From: Pseudomonas kielensis
Lineage (GTDB): Bacteria; Pseudomonadota; Gammaproteobacteria; Pseudomonadales; Pseudomonadaceae
DNA: 64,000 nt
Direction of reading: 5' to 3'
Assembly (NCBI RefSeq): GCF_014236655.1
Contig: NZ_JACMYG010000015.1
Span: 56,057 to 120,056 of the forward strand
The position numbers and the translations under genes were made by a program. Below are positions 40,892 to 50,885 of the stretch, piece by piece (the stretch's first letter is position 1; the number at the start of each line of letters is the position of its first letter). The notes under the pieces were generated by a model, which was given only the letters and a program-made list of their open reading frames with translations, was not told where the DNA came from and made no database searches.

Positions 40892-42337
40892 ATGCAATGG
40901 GAAGTTGTGATCGGGCTGGAGATTCATACCCAGCTCGCCACCCAATCGAAGATTTTCTCCGGCAGCGCCACCACCTTCGGTTCCGAACCGAACACCCAGG
41001 CCAGCCTGGTAGACCTGGGCATGCCCGGCGTACTGCCGGTGCTGAACCAGGAAGCGGTGCGCATGGCGGTAATGTTCGGCCTGGCGATTGACGCCGAAAT
41101 CGGCCAGCACAGCGTGTTCGCCCGCAAAAACTACTTCTACCCGGACCTGCCCAAGGGCTACCAGATCAGCCAGATGGAATTACCGATCGTCGGTAAGGGC
41201 TACCTGGATATCCCCCTGGAAGACGGCACCATCAAACGTGTCGGCGTGACCCGCGCGCACCTTGAAGAAGATGCTGGCAAGAGCCTGCACGAAGAATTCA
41301 ACGGTGCCACCGGCATCGACCTGAACCGTGCCGGCACCCCACTGCTGGAGATCGTTTCCGAGCCGGACATGCGCAGCGCCAAGGAAGCCGTGGCCTACGT
41401 CAAGACGATCCATGCGCTGGTACGTTACCTGGGCATCTGCGACGGCAACATGGCCGAAGGCTCGCTGCGTTGCGACTGCAACGTGTCGGTGCGGCCCAAA
41501 GGCCAGGTCGAGTACGGCACCCGCTGCGAGATCAAGAACGTCAACTCGTTCCGTTTCATCGAGAAGGCGATCAACACCGAAGTGCGTCGCCAGATCGAAC
41601 TGATCGAAGACGGCGGCAAGGTGATCCAGCAGACGCGCCTGTACGACCCGAACAAAGACGAAACCCGCGCCATGCGCAGCAAAGAGGAAGCCAACGACTA
41701 CCGTTACTTCCCCGATCCGGACCTGTTGCCGGTGGTGCTTGAGGACTCGTTCCTCAACGATATCCGCGCCACCCTGCCGGAACTGCCGCCGCAAAAACGC
41801 GAGCGCTTCCAGGAGCAGTTCGGCCTGTCGGTCTACGATGCCAGCGTCCTGGCTTCGAGCCGCGAACAAGCCGACTACTTCGAAAAAGTGGTGAGCATTG
41901 CCGGCGACGCCAAACTGGCGGCCAACTGGGTCATGGTTGAACTGGGCAGCCTGCTGAACAAGCAAGGCCTGGAAATCGACGCAGCGCCGGTGTCGGCCGA
42001 GCAACTGGGCGGCATGCTGTTGCGGATCAAGGACAACACCATCTCCGGCAAGATCGCCAAGACCGTGTTCGAAGCCATGGCCAACGGCGAAGGCAGCAGC
42101 GACGAGATCATCGACAAGCGTGGTCTCAAGCAAGTCACCGACAGCGGCGCGATCTCGGCCGTGCTCGATGAAATGCTCGCGGCCAATGCCGAGCAGGTTG
42201 AACAGTACCGCGCGGCAGACGAAGCCAAACGCGGCAAAATGTTCGGCTTCTTCGTCGGCCAGGCCATGAAAGCCTCCAAAGGCAAGGCCAACCCGCAACA
42301 GGTCAACGAACTGCTGAAAAGCAAGCTCGAAGGCTGA
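40892..42337 (+). CDS. gatB: Glu/Asp-tRNA amidotransferase subunit B
   Basis: 481 residues. The N-terminal cradle domain starts [13 protein letters not shown] and includes NAL-type blocks [31 protein letters not shown] sequence and [13 protein letters not shown]; the C-terminal YqeY-like domain (about 330-481) binds tRNA. It activates the misacylated tRNA with ATP and performs the transamidation. Last gene of the operon, followed by a REP element. Confidence 0.97.
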   Translation: MQWEVVIGLEIHTQLATQSKIFSGSATTFGSEPNTQASLVDLGMPGVLPVLNQEAVRMAVMFGLAIDAEIGQHSVFARKNYFYPDLPKGYQISQMELPIVGKGYLDIPLEDGTIKRVGVTRAHLEEDAGKSLHEEFNGATGIDLNRAGTPLLEIVSEPDMRSAKEAVAYVKTIHALVRYLGICDGNMAEGSLRCDCNVSVRPKGQVEYGTRCEIKNVNSFRFIEKAINTEVRRQIELIEDGGKVIQQTRLYDPNKDETRAMRSKEEANDYRYFPDPDLLPVVLEDSFLNDIRATLPELPPQKRERFQEQFGLSVYDASVLASSREQADYFEKVVSIAGDAKLAANWVMVELGSLLNKQGLEIDAAPVSAEQLGGMLLRIKDNTISGKIAKTVFEAMANGEGSSDEIIDKRGLKQVTDSGAISAVLDEMLAANAEQVEQYRAADEAKRGKMFGFFVGQAMKASKGKANPQQVNELLKSKLEG

Positions 42338-42374
42338 TGACCATGGAGCCAGCCGTCAACACTGGCTCCACTCC

Positions 42375-42403
42375 CTGTGGGGGCGAGCGTGCTCGCTCCC
42401 ACA
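42375..42403. repeat. REP element after gatB
   Basis: TGTGGGGGCGAGC followed by GT and GCTCGCTCCCACA forms a 13-base stem with one mismatch, the usual REP core. It lies in the gatB 3' UTR, about 22 bases before the RlpA-like ATG. Confidence 0.75.
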
Positions 42404-42424
42404 CTTGTTGCAGGGTTCCTTTTG

Positions 42425-42796
42425 ATGAAACGTCTGCTTAGCGCCTGCGCCCTGCTCTCCCTGCTGGCCGGCTGTGCCAGCCACGACGTCGATCCCCGGG
42501 GCTACGACGAAACCGGAACCGCCTCCTATTACGGCGCCAAACACCATGGCAAACGCACCGCCAGCGGCGAACCGTTTGACCAGTACGCCATGACCGCCGC
42601 CCACCGCCAGTTGCCCTTCGGCACACGGGTGAAGGTCACCAACCTGAAAAACGACAAGAGTGTGGTGGTCCGCATCAACGACCGCGGCCCCCATACCCGT
42701 GGCCGCCTGATCGACTTGTCACGCGGTGCCGCCGACAAGCTGGGCATGCTGCGCAGCGGCACCGCACGGGTTCGCGTGCAAGCCTTGAACAACTGA
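42425..42796 (+). CDS. RlpA-like lipoprotein (double-psi beta-barrel), short form
   Basis: 123 residues. The lipoprotein signal peptide ends in the lipobox LLAGC (Cys18), then a double-psi beta-barrel domain with TASYYGAKHHGKRTASGE, TAAHRQLPFGTRVKV and INDRGPHTRGRLIDLSRGAA. RlpA proteins are septal lytic transglycosylases that cut peptidoglycan glycans lacking peptide stems. This copy has no C-terminal SPOR domain, unlike the long Pseudomonas RlpA, so septal targeting by denuded glycan is not expected. The catalytic His/Asp-like residues (H in TAAHRQ, D in NDRGP) are kept. Start at the ATG with MKRLLSACALL. Confidence 0.87.
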   Translation: MKRLLSACALLSLLAGCASHDVDPRGYDETGTASYYGAKHHGKRTASGEPFDQYAMTAAHRQLPFGTRVKVTNLKNDKSVVVRINDRGPHTRGRLIDLSRGAADKLGMLRSGTARVRVQALNN

Positions 42797-42844
42797 CCGG
42801 GAGCCGCGACCATTTCCGGACTAGCCCAATTATCCCTGCCCAAC

Positions 42845-43906
42845 GTGCTGCTACTGCTCTGCGCCCTGCTCCTGCTGGTGGCCGGTGCCGAACTGCTGGT
42901 GCGAGCGGCCGTGCGCCTGGCCGCTCACCTCAGGGTTCGACCGCTGATCATCGGCCTGAGCATGGTTGCCTTCGGCAGCAGCGCGCCGCAGATGGCCGTG
43001 AGCCTGCAAGCCGCCCTCGGGCAAAGCACCGACATCGCCGTCGGCAGCGTGATCGGCAGCAACATCTTCAACCTCCTGGTGACCCTCGGCCTGTCGGCGC
43101 TGATCATCCCCTTGCGGGTTGCCCGGCAACTGGTACGCCTCGATATCCCGTTGCTGATCGGCGCCAGCCTTCTGGTGCTCGTCCTGGCCTGGAATGAACA
43201 ACTGACCGCCCTCGACGGTTGTGTACTACTGGCGGCACTGGCGCTGTACCTGGGCCTGCTGTGGCGCCAGTCACGACCCACGGCGCGCCCCTCTCGGCCG
43301 ACCTCCGACGCGGCGCGCACGCCTTGGTTGAGCAGTGTCCTGCTGATGATCGCCGGGCTGGGCCTGCTGGTGTTCGCCGGCCACTTGCTGCTTGGCGCGA
43401 CGGTGGCACTGGCCAGCGAGCTGGGCCTGTCCGAGCGCATCATCGGCCTGACGGTCGTCGCCGTCAGCACGTCCCTGCCGCAGCTCGCCACCTCGCTGAT
43501 TGCCGCCCTGCGCGGCCAGCGTGACATCGCCGTGGGCAACGTGATCGGTGGCAACCTGTTCAACCTGCTGGGGGTCCTGGGAATCACCGCCCTGCTGGCG
43601 CCGGTGCCACTGTCGGTCTCCCCCAATGCCCTGGACTTCGATCTGCCGGTGATGCTCGGTGTCACCCTGCTGTGCTTGCCCGTGTTCTATTCCGGCTACC
43701 GCATCACCCGCGCCGAAGGCGTGCTGCTCCTCGCCCTCTACCTGGCATACGGGCTGCATGTGGTGTCGTTCACCACCGGCATGCCCCTGGCCGGCAAGCT
43801 GGAACAGCTGATGCTGCTTTGTGTCCTGCCGGCCCTGCTGGCATTTTTACTGTTCACATCAGTGCGCGCCTGGCGCCGCCAACACAACAAAAGAGAATCG
43901 CCATGA
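42845..43906 (+). CDS. Cation/calcium exchanger family protein (YrbG/CaCA)
   Basis: 353 residues from the GTG, about ten membrane helices in two inverted halves. Each half has an alpha-repeat: VAFGSSAPQMAVSLQAA with GSVIGSNIFNLL, and VAVSTSLPQLATSLIAA with GNVIGGNLFNLL. This marks the CaCA superfamily (sodium- or proton-coupled calcium exchange) in the inner membrane. The GTG at 42845 has no ribosome-binding site; GGGAG precedes an in-frame ATT at 42812 that would add 11 residues (see findings). Its stop overlaps the next ATG (ATGA), so the two are coupled. Confidence 0.83.
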   Translation: MLLLLCALLLLVAGAELLVRAAVRLAAHLRVRPLIIGLSMVAFGSSAPQMAVSLQAALGQSTDIAVGSVIGSNIFNLLVTLGLSALIIPLRVARQLVRLDIPLLIGASLLVLVLAWNEQLTALDGCVLLAALALYLGLLWRQSRPTARPSRPTSDAARTPWLSSVLLMIAGLGLLVFAGHLLLGATVALASELGLSERIIGLTVVAVSTSLPQLATSLIAALRGQRDIAVGNVIGGNLFNLLGVLGITALLAPVPLSVSPNALDFDLPVMLGVTLLCLPVFYSGYRITRAEGVLLLALYLAYGLHVVSFTTGMPLAGKLEQLMLLCVLPALLAFLLFTSVRAWRRQHNKRESP

Positions 43907-44295
43907 CCGACTCCGCAAGCTCCAGCAAACCCACCGGTATCGAAGTCCGCCGCCAGGTCATGGGCGATGCGTTCGTCGACCGCTCCATGGGCAATGCCAC
44001 CGACCTGACCCGACCGTTCCAGGAGTTCGTCAATGAACACGCCTGGGGCGCGGTGTGGAACCGTGGCGGCCTGGAACTGAAGACTCGCAGCCTGATCACC
44101 CTCGCCGCCCTGACCTCGCTCAAGTGCCCCCAGGAACTCAAGGGACACGTGCGCGGGGCACTGAACAACGGCTGCACGGTGGACGAGATTCGCGAAACCC
44201 TGATGCATTGCGCGGTCTACGCCGGCGTGCCAGCGGCGATGGAAGCCTTTCGCGCCGCGCAGGAAGTGATCGATAGCTACCAGAAGCCCGAGTGA
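43903..44295 (+). CDS. Carboxymuconolactone decarboxylase family protein
   Basis: 130 residues, PcaC/AhpD superfamily. The region LELKTRSLITLAALTSLKCP and DEIRETLMHCAVYAGVPAAMEAF matches 4-carboxymuconolactone decarboxylases, including the His in LMHCAVYAG. No pca genes are nearby and it is translationally coupled to a cation exchanger, so the substrate may not be the classical protocatechuate intermediate. The true start is the ATGA overlap at 43903; a longer open reading upstream runs through the exchanger in another frame. Confidence 0.83.
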   Translation: MTDSASSSKPTGIEVRRQVMGDAFVDRSMGNATDLTRPFQEFVNEHAWGAVWNRGGLELKTRSLITLAALTSLKCPQELKGHVRGALNNGCTVDEIRETLMHCAVYAGVPAAMEAFRAAQEVIDSYQKPE

Positions 44296-44323
44296 CCCAG
44301 TTGCATTGAAATGAACCGGCCCT

Positions 44324-45265
44324 TCAGATCCAGCCGCCCCACTGCAGCAGGAAGATCCCCACGTTAGTCGTCACCGCCGCCATCAAGGTGGTGATGACAA
44401 TGATCGCCGCCGCCAGTTCATGATTGCCATTGGCCGCCCGGGCCATGACAAAGCTGGCGGCGGCGGTCGGGCTGCCGAAATACAGGAACAGAATCCCCAG
44501 CTCCGCGCCGCGAAAGCCCCACAGCCAGGCACCCAGCGTGGCCAGGAGCGGCAGGCCGATCATCTTCACCAGGCTTGAGCTCAAGGCCATGTTGCCGCTT
44601 TTGCGCAGCGCTGCCATCGAGAGCGTGCCGCCAATGCAGATCAAGGCCAGCGGTAGGGTCATCTGCGCCAGGTAACTGCCGGACGTCTCCAGCCAACCGG
44701 GCAAGCCAATCTGAAAATAAGCAAACGGGGCCGCGCTGATCACGCTGAGGATCAGCGGGTTGCTGAACACGCTTTTGCAGATGCTCCACGGATCGGACTT
44801 GATCACCGGGCTGTACACCGCCAGCACGATGGTCGACAGGGTGTTGTAGAGCAGAATCACCAACGCCGCGAGGATCGCTCCCAGGGAGATGCCGTAGTCG
44901 CCATACATACTGGCCGCCAACGCCAGGCCGATGACCCCGTTGTTGCCGCGAAACGCCCCCTGGGTGTAGATCCCCCGGTCTTCACGCGGGCACTTGAAAA
45001 TCGCCCAGCCCCAGGCAAGGGCAAAGCTGGCCAGCGTGGCGAGGGAGAAGTAAATCAGCAGCGCCGGCTTTAATGCCGCGTGCAGGTCGGCATGCAGAAT
45101 CCCGAGGAACAACAGCGCCGGCATGGTGACGTTGAACACCAGCGACGAGGCGACGTGGATAAAGTTGTCGTCGATCCAGCGGATACGCTTGAGCAGCACC
45201 CCCAGAAACAGCATGGCAAACACCGGCGCAGTGATGTTCAGGGTTTCGAGGAAAATTGCCAGCAT
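44324..45265 (-). CDS. AEC-family transporter (auxin efflux carrier / malonate type)
   Basis: 313 residues with about ten membrane helices (Mem_trans family). LVFNVTMPALLFLGI, FRGNNGVIGLAL and IGGTLSMAALRKSGN segments fit the AEC superfamily, which includes MdcF malonate and MleP malate carriers in bacteria. The substrate cannot be told from sequence. It is convergent with the carboxymuconolactone-decarboxylase gene (28-base gap) and separated from garD by a REP pair, so it is probably a single transcript. Confidence 0.82.
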   Translation of the reverse strand: MLAIFLETLNITAPVFAMLFLGVLLKRIRWIDDNFIHVASSLVFNVTMPALLFLGILHADLHAALKPALLIYFSLATLASFALAWGWAIFKCPREDRGIYTQGAFRGNNGVIGLALAASMYGDYGISLGAILAALVILLYNTLSTIVLAVYSPVIKSDPWSICKSVFSNPLILSVISAAPFAYFQIGLPGWLETSGSYLAQMTLPLALICIGGTLSMAALRKSGNMALSSSLVKMIGLPLLATLGAWLWGFRGAELGILFLYFGSPTAAASFVMARAANGNHELAAAIIVITTLMAAVTTNVGIFLLQWGGWI

Positions 45266-45343
45266 GCCGGGAAGACCTTGGGGTGGGCGTCGTTAGGGGG
45301 CTAATGATAAGCCACAGAAGACTTCGCCGTCTGGTCGGCCGCC

Positions 45344-45435
45344 TTCACGAGCAGGCTCGCTCCCACATGGATCCGCGCGAACAGAAAACTTGTGTAGGGC
45401 GCAGATCCACGTGGGAGCCAGCCTGCTGGCGATGA
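45344..45435. repeat. REP pair (BIME) between the AEC transporter and garD
   Basis: Two REP cores, CGAGCAGGCTCGCTCCCAC (45348-45366) and GTGGGAGCCAGCCTGCTGGC (45411-45430), in inverted orientation. The flanks GGATC and GATCC next to the cores extend the symmetry. It lies in the 184-base gap and would cap the garD transcript. Confidence 0.75.
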
Positions 45436-45449
45436 ACGATAACGCGATA

Positions 45450-47003
45450 TCAGGTAATCGGCGCCGGGTTGAACAAGGTGATGTCGTTATGCAGCTTGTG
45501 CTTTTCAGCCCACGTCTGCTGTTTGCCGCTGGCCACGTCCAGGTAGAAGTGGAACAGCTCCCAGCCCAGCTCCTCGATGGACGCCCGTCCGGTGGCGATG
45601 CGCCCGGCATCGATGTCGATCAGGTCCGGCCAGCGTTGTGCCAGCTCGGTGCGGGTCGAGACCTTGACCACCGGCGCCATGGCCAGGCCGTAGGGGGTGC
45701 CGCGCCCGGTGGTGAACACGTGCAGGTTCATCCCGGCCGCCAACTGCAAGGTGCCGCAGACAAAATCGCTGGCCGGCGTGGCGCAGAAAATCAGCCCTTT
45801 GCGCTTGAACCGCTCGCCCGGGCCCAGCACGCCGTTGATTGCGCTGTTGCCGGACTTGACGATCGAGCCCAGGGATTTCTCGACAATATTCGACAGACCG
45901 CCCTTCTTGTTGCCCGGTGTGGTGTTGGCACTGCGATCGGCCTCGCCCTTGGCCAGGTACCGGTCGTACCAGTCCATCTCGCGCACCAATTCCTGTGCCA
46001 CCGCTTCGGTTTCCGCCCGCGAGGTCAGCAGGTAGATGGCATCGCGCACCTCCGTCACTTCGGAAAACATCACCGTGGCCCCGGCCCGCAACAACAAGTC
46101 CGAGGCGAAACCCAGGGCCGGGTTGGCGGTGATCCCGGAAAACGCATCGCTGCCGCCACACTGCATGCCGAGGATCAACTCCGACGCCGGCACGGTTTCC
46201 CGACGCCGTTGATCGAGCTTCTTCAGGCGGGTTTCGGCCAGCGCCATGATCTGTTCGATCATCTCGGTGAAGCCGTGACTGGAGTCCTGCAGGCGGTAGA
46301 GCCATGGCTCGCTCAAGTCCACCGAACTGTCGTTCTCGTGCATCACCTGGCCGGCCTGCAGCTTCTCGCAGCCCAGGCTGATCACCAGTGCTTCGCCGCC
46401 CAGGTTGGGATTGCGCGCCAGGTTGCGCACGGTACGAATCGGGATGTAGGCGTCAGTGGCCGTGATCGCCACGCCGCAGCCGTAGCTGTGGGTCAACGCC
46501 ACCACGTCATCGACATGTGGGTACTTGGGCAGCAACTCGTCCTTGATCCGCTTGACCGCGTGATCGAGCACCCCGGTGACGCACTGCACCGTGGTGGTGA
46601 TCCCGAGAATGTTGCGGGTGCCGACGGTACCGTCGGCGTTGCGAAACCCCTCGAAGGTGTAGCCTTCCAACGGTGCCTGGGCTGCCGGCACCTCGGTGGA
46701 CAGCGGCAGGCTGTCCAGCGGCGGCGCGGTCGGCATGCGCAGTTGATCTTCCTTGACCCAACTGCCACGGGGGATCGGCTGCAACGCATAGCCAATGGTC
46801 TGGCCGTAACGAATCACCTGGCCGCCTTCGGGAATGTCCTGCAGGGTCACCTTGTGGCTTTGCGGCACGAAATCCAGGGTCAGCAACCCATCGGGGAATT
46901 CGGTGCCCGCCGGTACGCCCTGGTCATTGACCACGACTACCACGTTGTCGCGCTCGTGCAAGCGGATGTAGCGCGGCGAGTCGGAATGTTCAATCAACTG
47001 CAT
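45450..47003 (-). CDS. garD: Galactarate dehydratase
   Basis: 517 residues, UxaA/GarD family: an N-terminal SAF domain (about 8-85), then the dehydratase domain with [34 protein letters not shown] and the terminal [16 protein letters not shown] blocks. GarD dehydrates meso-galactarate to 5-keto-4-deoxy-D-glucarate. The frame is open upstream in the transporter, but the ATG at 47003 ([15 protein letters not shown]) gives the family length. The start follows the transporter stop by 11 bases. It is last in the kdgD-dehydrogenase-transporter-garD operon; no gudD (glucarate dehydratase) is present. Confidence 0.92.
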   Translation of the reverse strand: MQLIEHSDSPRYIRLHERDNVVVVVNDQGVPAGTEFPDGLLTLDFVPQSHKVTLQDIPEGGQVIRYGQTIGYALQPIPRGSWVKEDQLRMPTAPPLDSLPLSTEVPAAQAPLEGYTFEGFRNADGTVGTRNILGITTTVQCVTGVLDHAVKRIKDELLPKYPHVDDVVALTHSYGCGVAITATDAYIPIRTVRNLARNPNLGGEALVISLGCEKLQAGQVMHENDSSVDLSEPWLYRLQDSSHGFTEMIEQIMALAETRLKKLDQRRRETVPASELILGMQCGGSDAFSGITANPALGFASDLLLRAGATVMFSEVTEVRDAIYLLTSRAETEAVAQELVREMDWYDRYLAKGEADRSANTTPGNKKGGLSNIVEKSLGSIVKSGNSAINGVLGPGERFKRKGLIFCATPASDFVCGTLQLAAGMNLHVFTTGRGTPYGLAMAPVVKVSTRTELAQRWPDLIDIDAGRIATGRASIEELGWELFHFYLDVASGKQQTWAEKHKLHNDITLFNPAPIT

Positions 47004-47014
47004 GACGCCGCTCC

Positions 47015-48382
47015 TCAGGAATGCGCTTGGGATAATTTGCTGGAGGCTTGAGGCCCGTTGACCGGCGGCTCCTTGAGCACCACTCGCTTGATCGGACCTA
47101 CGATCACCAGGTAGCTGAATACGGCGACCAACGCGTTGCAGCCGACAAAGACCAGGGCCCACTTGAACGAACCCGTGGAACTGATGATGTAGCCGATGAC
47201 AATCGGCGTGGTGATCGAGGCAATGTTGCCGAAGGTGTTGAACAGACCGCCACTGAGACCGGCAATCTGTTTCGGCGACGTGTCGGATACCACCGCCCAA
47301 CCGAGGGCGCCCACGCCTTTGCCGAAGAAGGCCAGGGCCATGAAGCCCACCACCATCCATTCAACGTCCACGTAGTTGCACGCCACGATACTGCTGGAGA
47401 CCAGCAGGCCGGCAATGATCGGGGCCTTGCGGGCGAAGGTCAGGGAATGGCCCTTGCGCAGCAGGTAGTCGGAAATCACCCCGCCAAGCACGCCACCGAT
47501 GAAGCCGCAAATCGCCGGCAACGAGGCAATGAAACCGGCCTTGAGGATGGTCATGCCACGCTCCTGCACCAGGTACACCGGGAACCAGGTCAGGAAGAAG
47601 TAAGTGATACCGTTGATGCAGTACTGGCCCAGGTACACGCCAAGCATCATGCGGTTGGTCAGCAACTGGCGAATGTAGTCCCACTTCGGTCCGTCGGCTT
47701 TCTTGCCCTGGCCCTTGTCGTGGTCCATGTCGACCATGCCGCCGTTGTCGGCGATGTGCTTGAACTCGGCCTCATTGATCATCGGATGCTGGCGCGGGCT
47801 GTAGATCACCTTCAGCCAGATACCGGAGAAGATGATGCCGATGACGCCCATGACGATGAACACGTGCTGCCAGCCGAAGCTGTAGACGATCCAGCCCATC
47901 AGCGGTGCAAACAGCACCGTGGCGAAATATTGCGCGGAGTTGAAGATCGCCGAGGCCGTGCCACGTTCCGCCGTCGGGAACCAGGCGGCGACGATGCGGG
48001 CGTTACCCGGGAAGGAGGGCGCTTCGGCCAGGCCCACCAGAAAACGCAGCATGAACAGCGCGACAACCGCGGTCGACATGCCAAATTCACCGACATAGCC
48101 TTGCAGCACGGTGAACAGCGACCAGGTGAAGATGCTCAGGGCGTAGATTTTTTTCGAACCGAATCGGTCCAGCAGCCAGCCACCGGGAATTTGCCCGGCC
48201 ACGTAGGCCCAACCGAATGCGGAAAAGATGTAACCGAGGGTGACCGCGTCGATACCGAGGTCTTTCTGCAGGCTGGAGCCTGCGATGGCGATAGTGGCAC
48301 GGTCGGCGTAGTTGATCGTGGTCACCAGAAACAGCATGAGCAGGATCAAATAGCGGACGTGAGTCGGCTTGGTCGCTTGCAT
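47015..48382 (-). CDS. gudP: MFS transporter, hexarate (glucarate/galactarate) type
   Basis: 455 residues, 12 membrane helices, anion:cation symporter (ACS) family. [19 protein letters not shown] in helix 1, and the WGAS-like [22 protein letters not shown] between helices 2 and 3, are typical of GudP/GarP-like D-glucarate and galactarate carriers. The operon (kdgD, dehydrogenase, garD) makes galactarate the best substrate guess. It lies 87 bases after the dehydrogenase stop and 11 bases before garD. Confidence 0.85.
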   Translation of the reverse strand: MQATKPTHVRYLILLMLFLVTTINYADRATIAIAGSSLQKDLGIDAVTLGYIFSAFGWAYVAGQIPGGWLLDRFGSKKIYALSIFTWSLFTVLQGYVGEFGMSTAVVALFMLRFLVGLAEAPSFPGNARIVAAWFPTAERGTASAIFNSAQYFATVLFAPLMGWIVYSFGWQHVFIVMGVIGIIFSGIWLKVIYSPRQHPMINEAEFKHIADNGGMVDMDHDKGQGKKADGPKWDYIRQLLTNRMMLGVYLGQYCINGITYFFLTWFPVYLVQERGMTILKAGFIASLPAICGFIGGVLGGVISDYLLRKGHSLTFARKAPIIAGLLVSSSIVACNYVDVEWMVVGFMALAFFGKGVGALGWAVVSDTSPKQIAGLSGGLFNTFGNIASITTPIVIGYIISSTGSFKWALVFVGCNALVAVFSYLVIVGPIKRVVLKEPPVNGPQASSKLSQAHS

Positions 48383-48469
48383 GTACGTGTACTCCCACTG
48401 ATTATTTTTATGCGCGGGTGAATCTGTCAGTGCGGTATCCGGTGGACCCGGATACCGCGGTGCAGCGGG

Positions 48470-49915
48470 TTACGATCCGATGTAGGAAGTTTTTACGACC
48501 GTGTAAAACTCTTGTGCATAGCGACCTTGCTCACGAGATCCATAGGATGAACCTTTTCGCCCACCAAACGGAACGTGGTAATCCACGCCAGCGGTCGGCA
48601 GGTTGACCATCACCATTCCCGCCTGGGAGTGGCGCTTGAAGTGGTTGGCGTATTTCAGCGAGGTGGTGCAGATACCCGCCGACAAGCCGAACTCGGTGTC
48701 ATTGGCCATGGCCAGCGCCGCCTCGTAGTCGGCGACCCGGACGATATTGGCCACCGGGCCGAAGATTTCTTCACGGCTGATGCGCATGCCCGCTTCGCTG
48801 TCGGCAAACAACGTCGGGGCAAGGAAGTAGCCTTCGGTGTCGCAGGTCACCAGCGATCCTCCGCTGACCAGGCGCGCACCTTCGGACTGGCCGATGTCGA
48901 TGTACTTGAGGTCCTGTTCAAGCTGGGCCTGGGACACCACCGGGCCAATGTCGGTCCCGGCCTGCAACGCATGGCCAACCTTGATCGACTTCATCCGTTG
49001 GGCCATGGCCGCGACGAACCGGTCGTGAATCCCGGCGGTGACAATCAATCGGCTCGAGGCCGTGCAACGCTGGCCGGTGGAGTAGAACGCACTCTGCACC
49101 GACACCTCGACCGCCTGCTCCAGGTCGGCGTCGTCGAGAATGATCTGCGGGTTCTTGCCGCCCATTTCCAACTGCACCTTGGCCTGGCGCGAAACACAGT
49201 TGACCGCGATCTGCCGGCCTACACCCACCGAGCCGGTAAAGCTGATGCCGTCGACTTTCGGGCTGTTGACCAGCGCCTCGCCCACCACACGACCGCTGCC
49301 CATCACCAGGTTGAATACGCCGGCCGGGAAACCGGCACGGGAGATGATTTCCGCCAGCGCCCAGGCACACCCCGGCACCAGGTCGGCCGGCTTGAGCACC
49401 ACACAGTTGCCATACGCCAGGGCCGGGGCGATTTTCCACGCGGGAATGGCAATCGGGAAGTTCCATGGGGTGATCAGGCCGACCACGCCGAGGGCTTCGC
49501 GGGTGACTTCAACGTTGACTCCCGGGCGTACGGACGGCAGATAGTCGCCGGACAGGCGCAGGCATTCACCGGCGAAAAACTTGAAGATGTTACCTGCGCG
49601 GGACACTTCGCCAATGGCCTCGGGCAGGGTCTTGCCCTCCTCACGCGCCAGCAAGGTGCCCAGTTCTTCGCGACGCGCGAGGATTTCGCTACCGACTTTG
49701 TCCAGCGCATCGCTGCGCGCCTGGATACCGGAGGTCGACCAGGCCGGGAATGCAGCGCGTGCAGCATCGATGGCGGCGTTTACCTGGGCCAGGTCGGCCT
49801 TGGCGTACTCGCCCACCACATCGGACAGGTCCGAGGGGTTGATGTTGGCCGAATACTCAGCACCGGCAACCCATTGGCCAGCGATGTAGTTGTCGAATCG
49901 TTTTACGTCTGCCAC
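48470..49915 (-). CDS. 2,5-dioxovalerate (alpha-ketoglutaric semialdehyde) dehydrogenase
   Basis: 481 residues, NAD(P) aldehyde dehydrogenase superfamily. The catalytic Glu is Glu250 (LEMGGKN) and the nucleophile Cys284 (GQRCTASS); the oxyanion Asn is in TPWNFPIAIP. The operon context makes the substrate 2-oxoglutaric semialdehyde, the product of KdgD, which it oxidises to 2-oxoglutarate. The start is a GTG at 49915 preceded by AAGGAG; a TTG six codons earlier is less likely. It lies 58 bases after kdgD. Confidence 0.9.
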   Translation of the reverse strand: MADVKRFDNYIAGQWVAGAEYSANINPSDLSDVVGEYAKADLAQVNAAIDAARAAFPAWSTSGIQARSDALDKVGSEILARREELGTLLAREEGKTLPEAIGEVSRAGNIFKFFAGECLRLSGDYLPSVRPGVNVEVTREALGVVGLITPWNFPIAIPAWKIAPALAYGNCVVLKPADLVPGCAWALAEIISRAGFPAGVFNLVMGSGRVVGEALVNSPKVDGISFTGSVGVGRQIAVNCVSRQAKVQLEMGGKNPQIILDDADLEQAVEVSVQSAFYSTGQRCTASSRLIVTAGIHDRFVAAMAQRMKSIKVGHALQAGTDIGPVVSQAQLEQDLKYIDIGQSEGARLVSGGSLVTCDTEGYFLAPTLFADSEAGMRISREEIFGPVANIVRVADYEAALAMANDTEFGLSAGICTTSLKYANHFKRHSQAGMVMVNLPTAGVDYHVPFGGRKGSSYGSREQGRYAQEFYTVVKTSYIGS

Positions 49916-49973
49916 GGCAATCTCCTTACGCAAAAGGCCGCTGATTACTCAGCGGCCTTGTTTAATCGGGTTG

Positions 49974-50885
49974 TTACTGCGCACCTTGCTTGTCGATCAA
50001 GGCGGCCAGTGCTTCGTATTCTTCAGGCAGCAGATCGGTCAGCGGGGCACGTACCGGGCCTGCGTCGTAACCGGAGATCTTCGCGCCGGCCTTGACGATG
50101 CTCACGGCGTAACCGGCCTTGCGGTTGCGGATATCCAGGTACGGCAGGAAGAAGTCATCGATGATCTTGCCGACGGTGGCGTGATCTTCACGGGCAATGG
50201 CGCGGTAGAAATCCATCGCGGTTTTCGGGATGAAGTTGAACACCGCCGACGAGTAAACCGGAACACCCAGGGCCTTGTAGGCGGCGGCGTAGACTTCTGC
50301 GGTCGGCAGGCCGCCGAGGTAGCTGAAACGATCACCGAGGCGGCGACGGATCGACACCATCAACTCGATATCGCCCAGACCGTCCTTGTAGCCGATCAGG
50401 TTCGGGCAACGTTCGGCCAGGCGCTCGAGCAGCGGCGCGGTCAGGCGGCAAACGTTACGGTTGTAGACCACCACACCGATCTTCACCGATTTGCACACGG
50501 CTTCAACGTGGGCGGCAACGCCGTCCTGGCTGGCTTCCGTCAGGTAGTGCGGCAGCAGCAACAGGCCCTTGGCGCCCAGGCGCTCGGCTTCTTGTGCATA
50601 TTCGATGGCCTGGCGGGTGGAACCACCAACACCCGCCAGGATCGGCACGCTGGTTTCACAGGTGTCGACGGCGGTCTTGATGATTTCCGAGTATTCACTG
50701 GCGGCCAGGGAGAAAAACTCGCCGGTGCCACCGGCGGCGAACAGGGCCGAGGCGCCATACGGGGCCAGCCATTCCAGGCGCTTGATGTAGCCAGCGCGGT
50801 TGAAGTCGCCCTGGGCATTAAAGTCAGTCACCGGGAAAGACAGCAGGCCGGAAGAGAGGATGGACTTCAGTTCTTGTGGATTCAT
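49974..50885 (-). CDS. kdgD: 5-dehydro-4-deoxyglucarate dehydratase
   Basis: 303 residues, DHDPS/NAL class I aldolase-type family. The Schiff-base lysine is Lys167 ([10 protein letters not shown]) and the partner tyrosine Tyr141 (VVVYNRN); GGTGEFFSL is the substrate loop. It dehydrates and decarboxylates 5-keto-4-deoxyglucarate to 2-oxoglutaric semialdehyde. First gene of the operon, with an operator-like palindrome overlapping its promoter at 50942-50979. Confidence 0.94.
   Translation of the reverse strand: MNPQELKSILSSGLLSFPVTDFNAQGDFNRAGYIKRLEWLAPYGASALFAAGGTGEFFSLAASEYSEIIKTAVDTCETSVPILAGVGGSTRQAIEYAQEAERLGAKGLLLLPHYLTEASQDGVAAHVEAVCKSVKIGVVVYNRNVCRLTAPLLERLAERCPNLIGYKDGLGDIELMVSIRRRLGDRFSYLGGLPTAEVYAAAYKALGVPVYSSAVFNFIPKTAMDFYRAIAREDHATVGKIIDDFFLPYLDIRNRKAGYAVSIVKAGAKISGYDAGPVRAPLTDLLPEEYEALAALIDKQGAQ

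Noticed and set aside
45450..47360. Long garD reading with 119 extra codons
   Set aside because: The extension lies inside the transporter gene in another frame; [12 protein letters not shown] at 47003 is the proper start.
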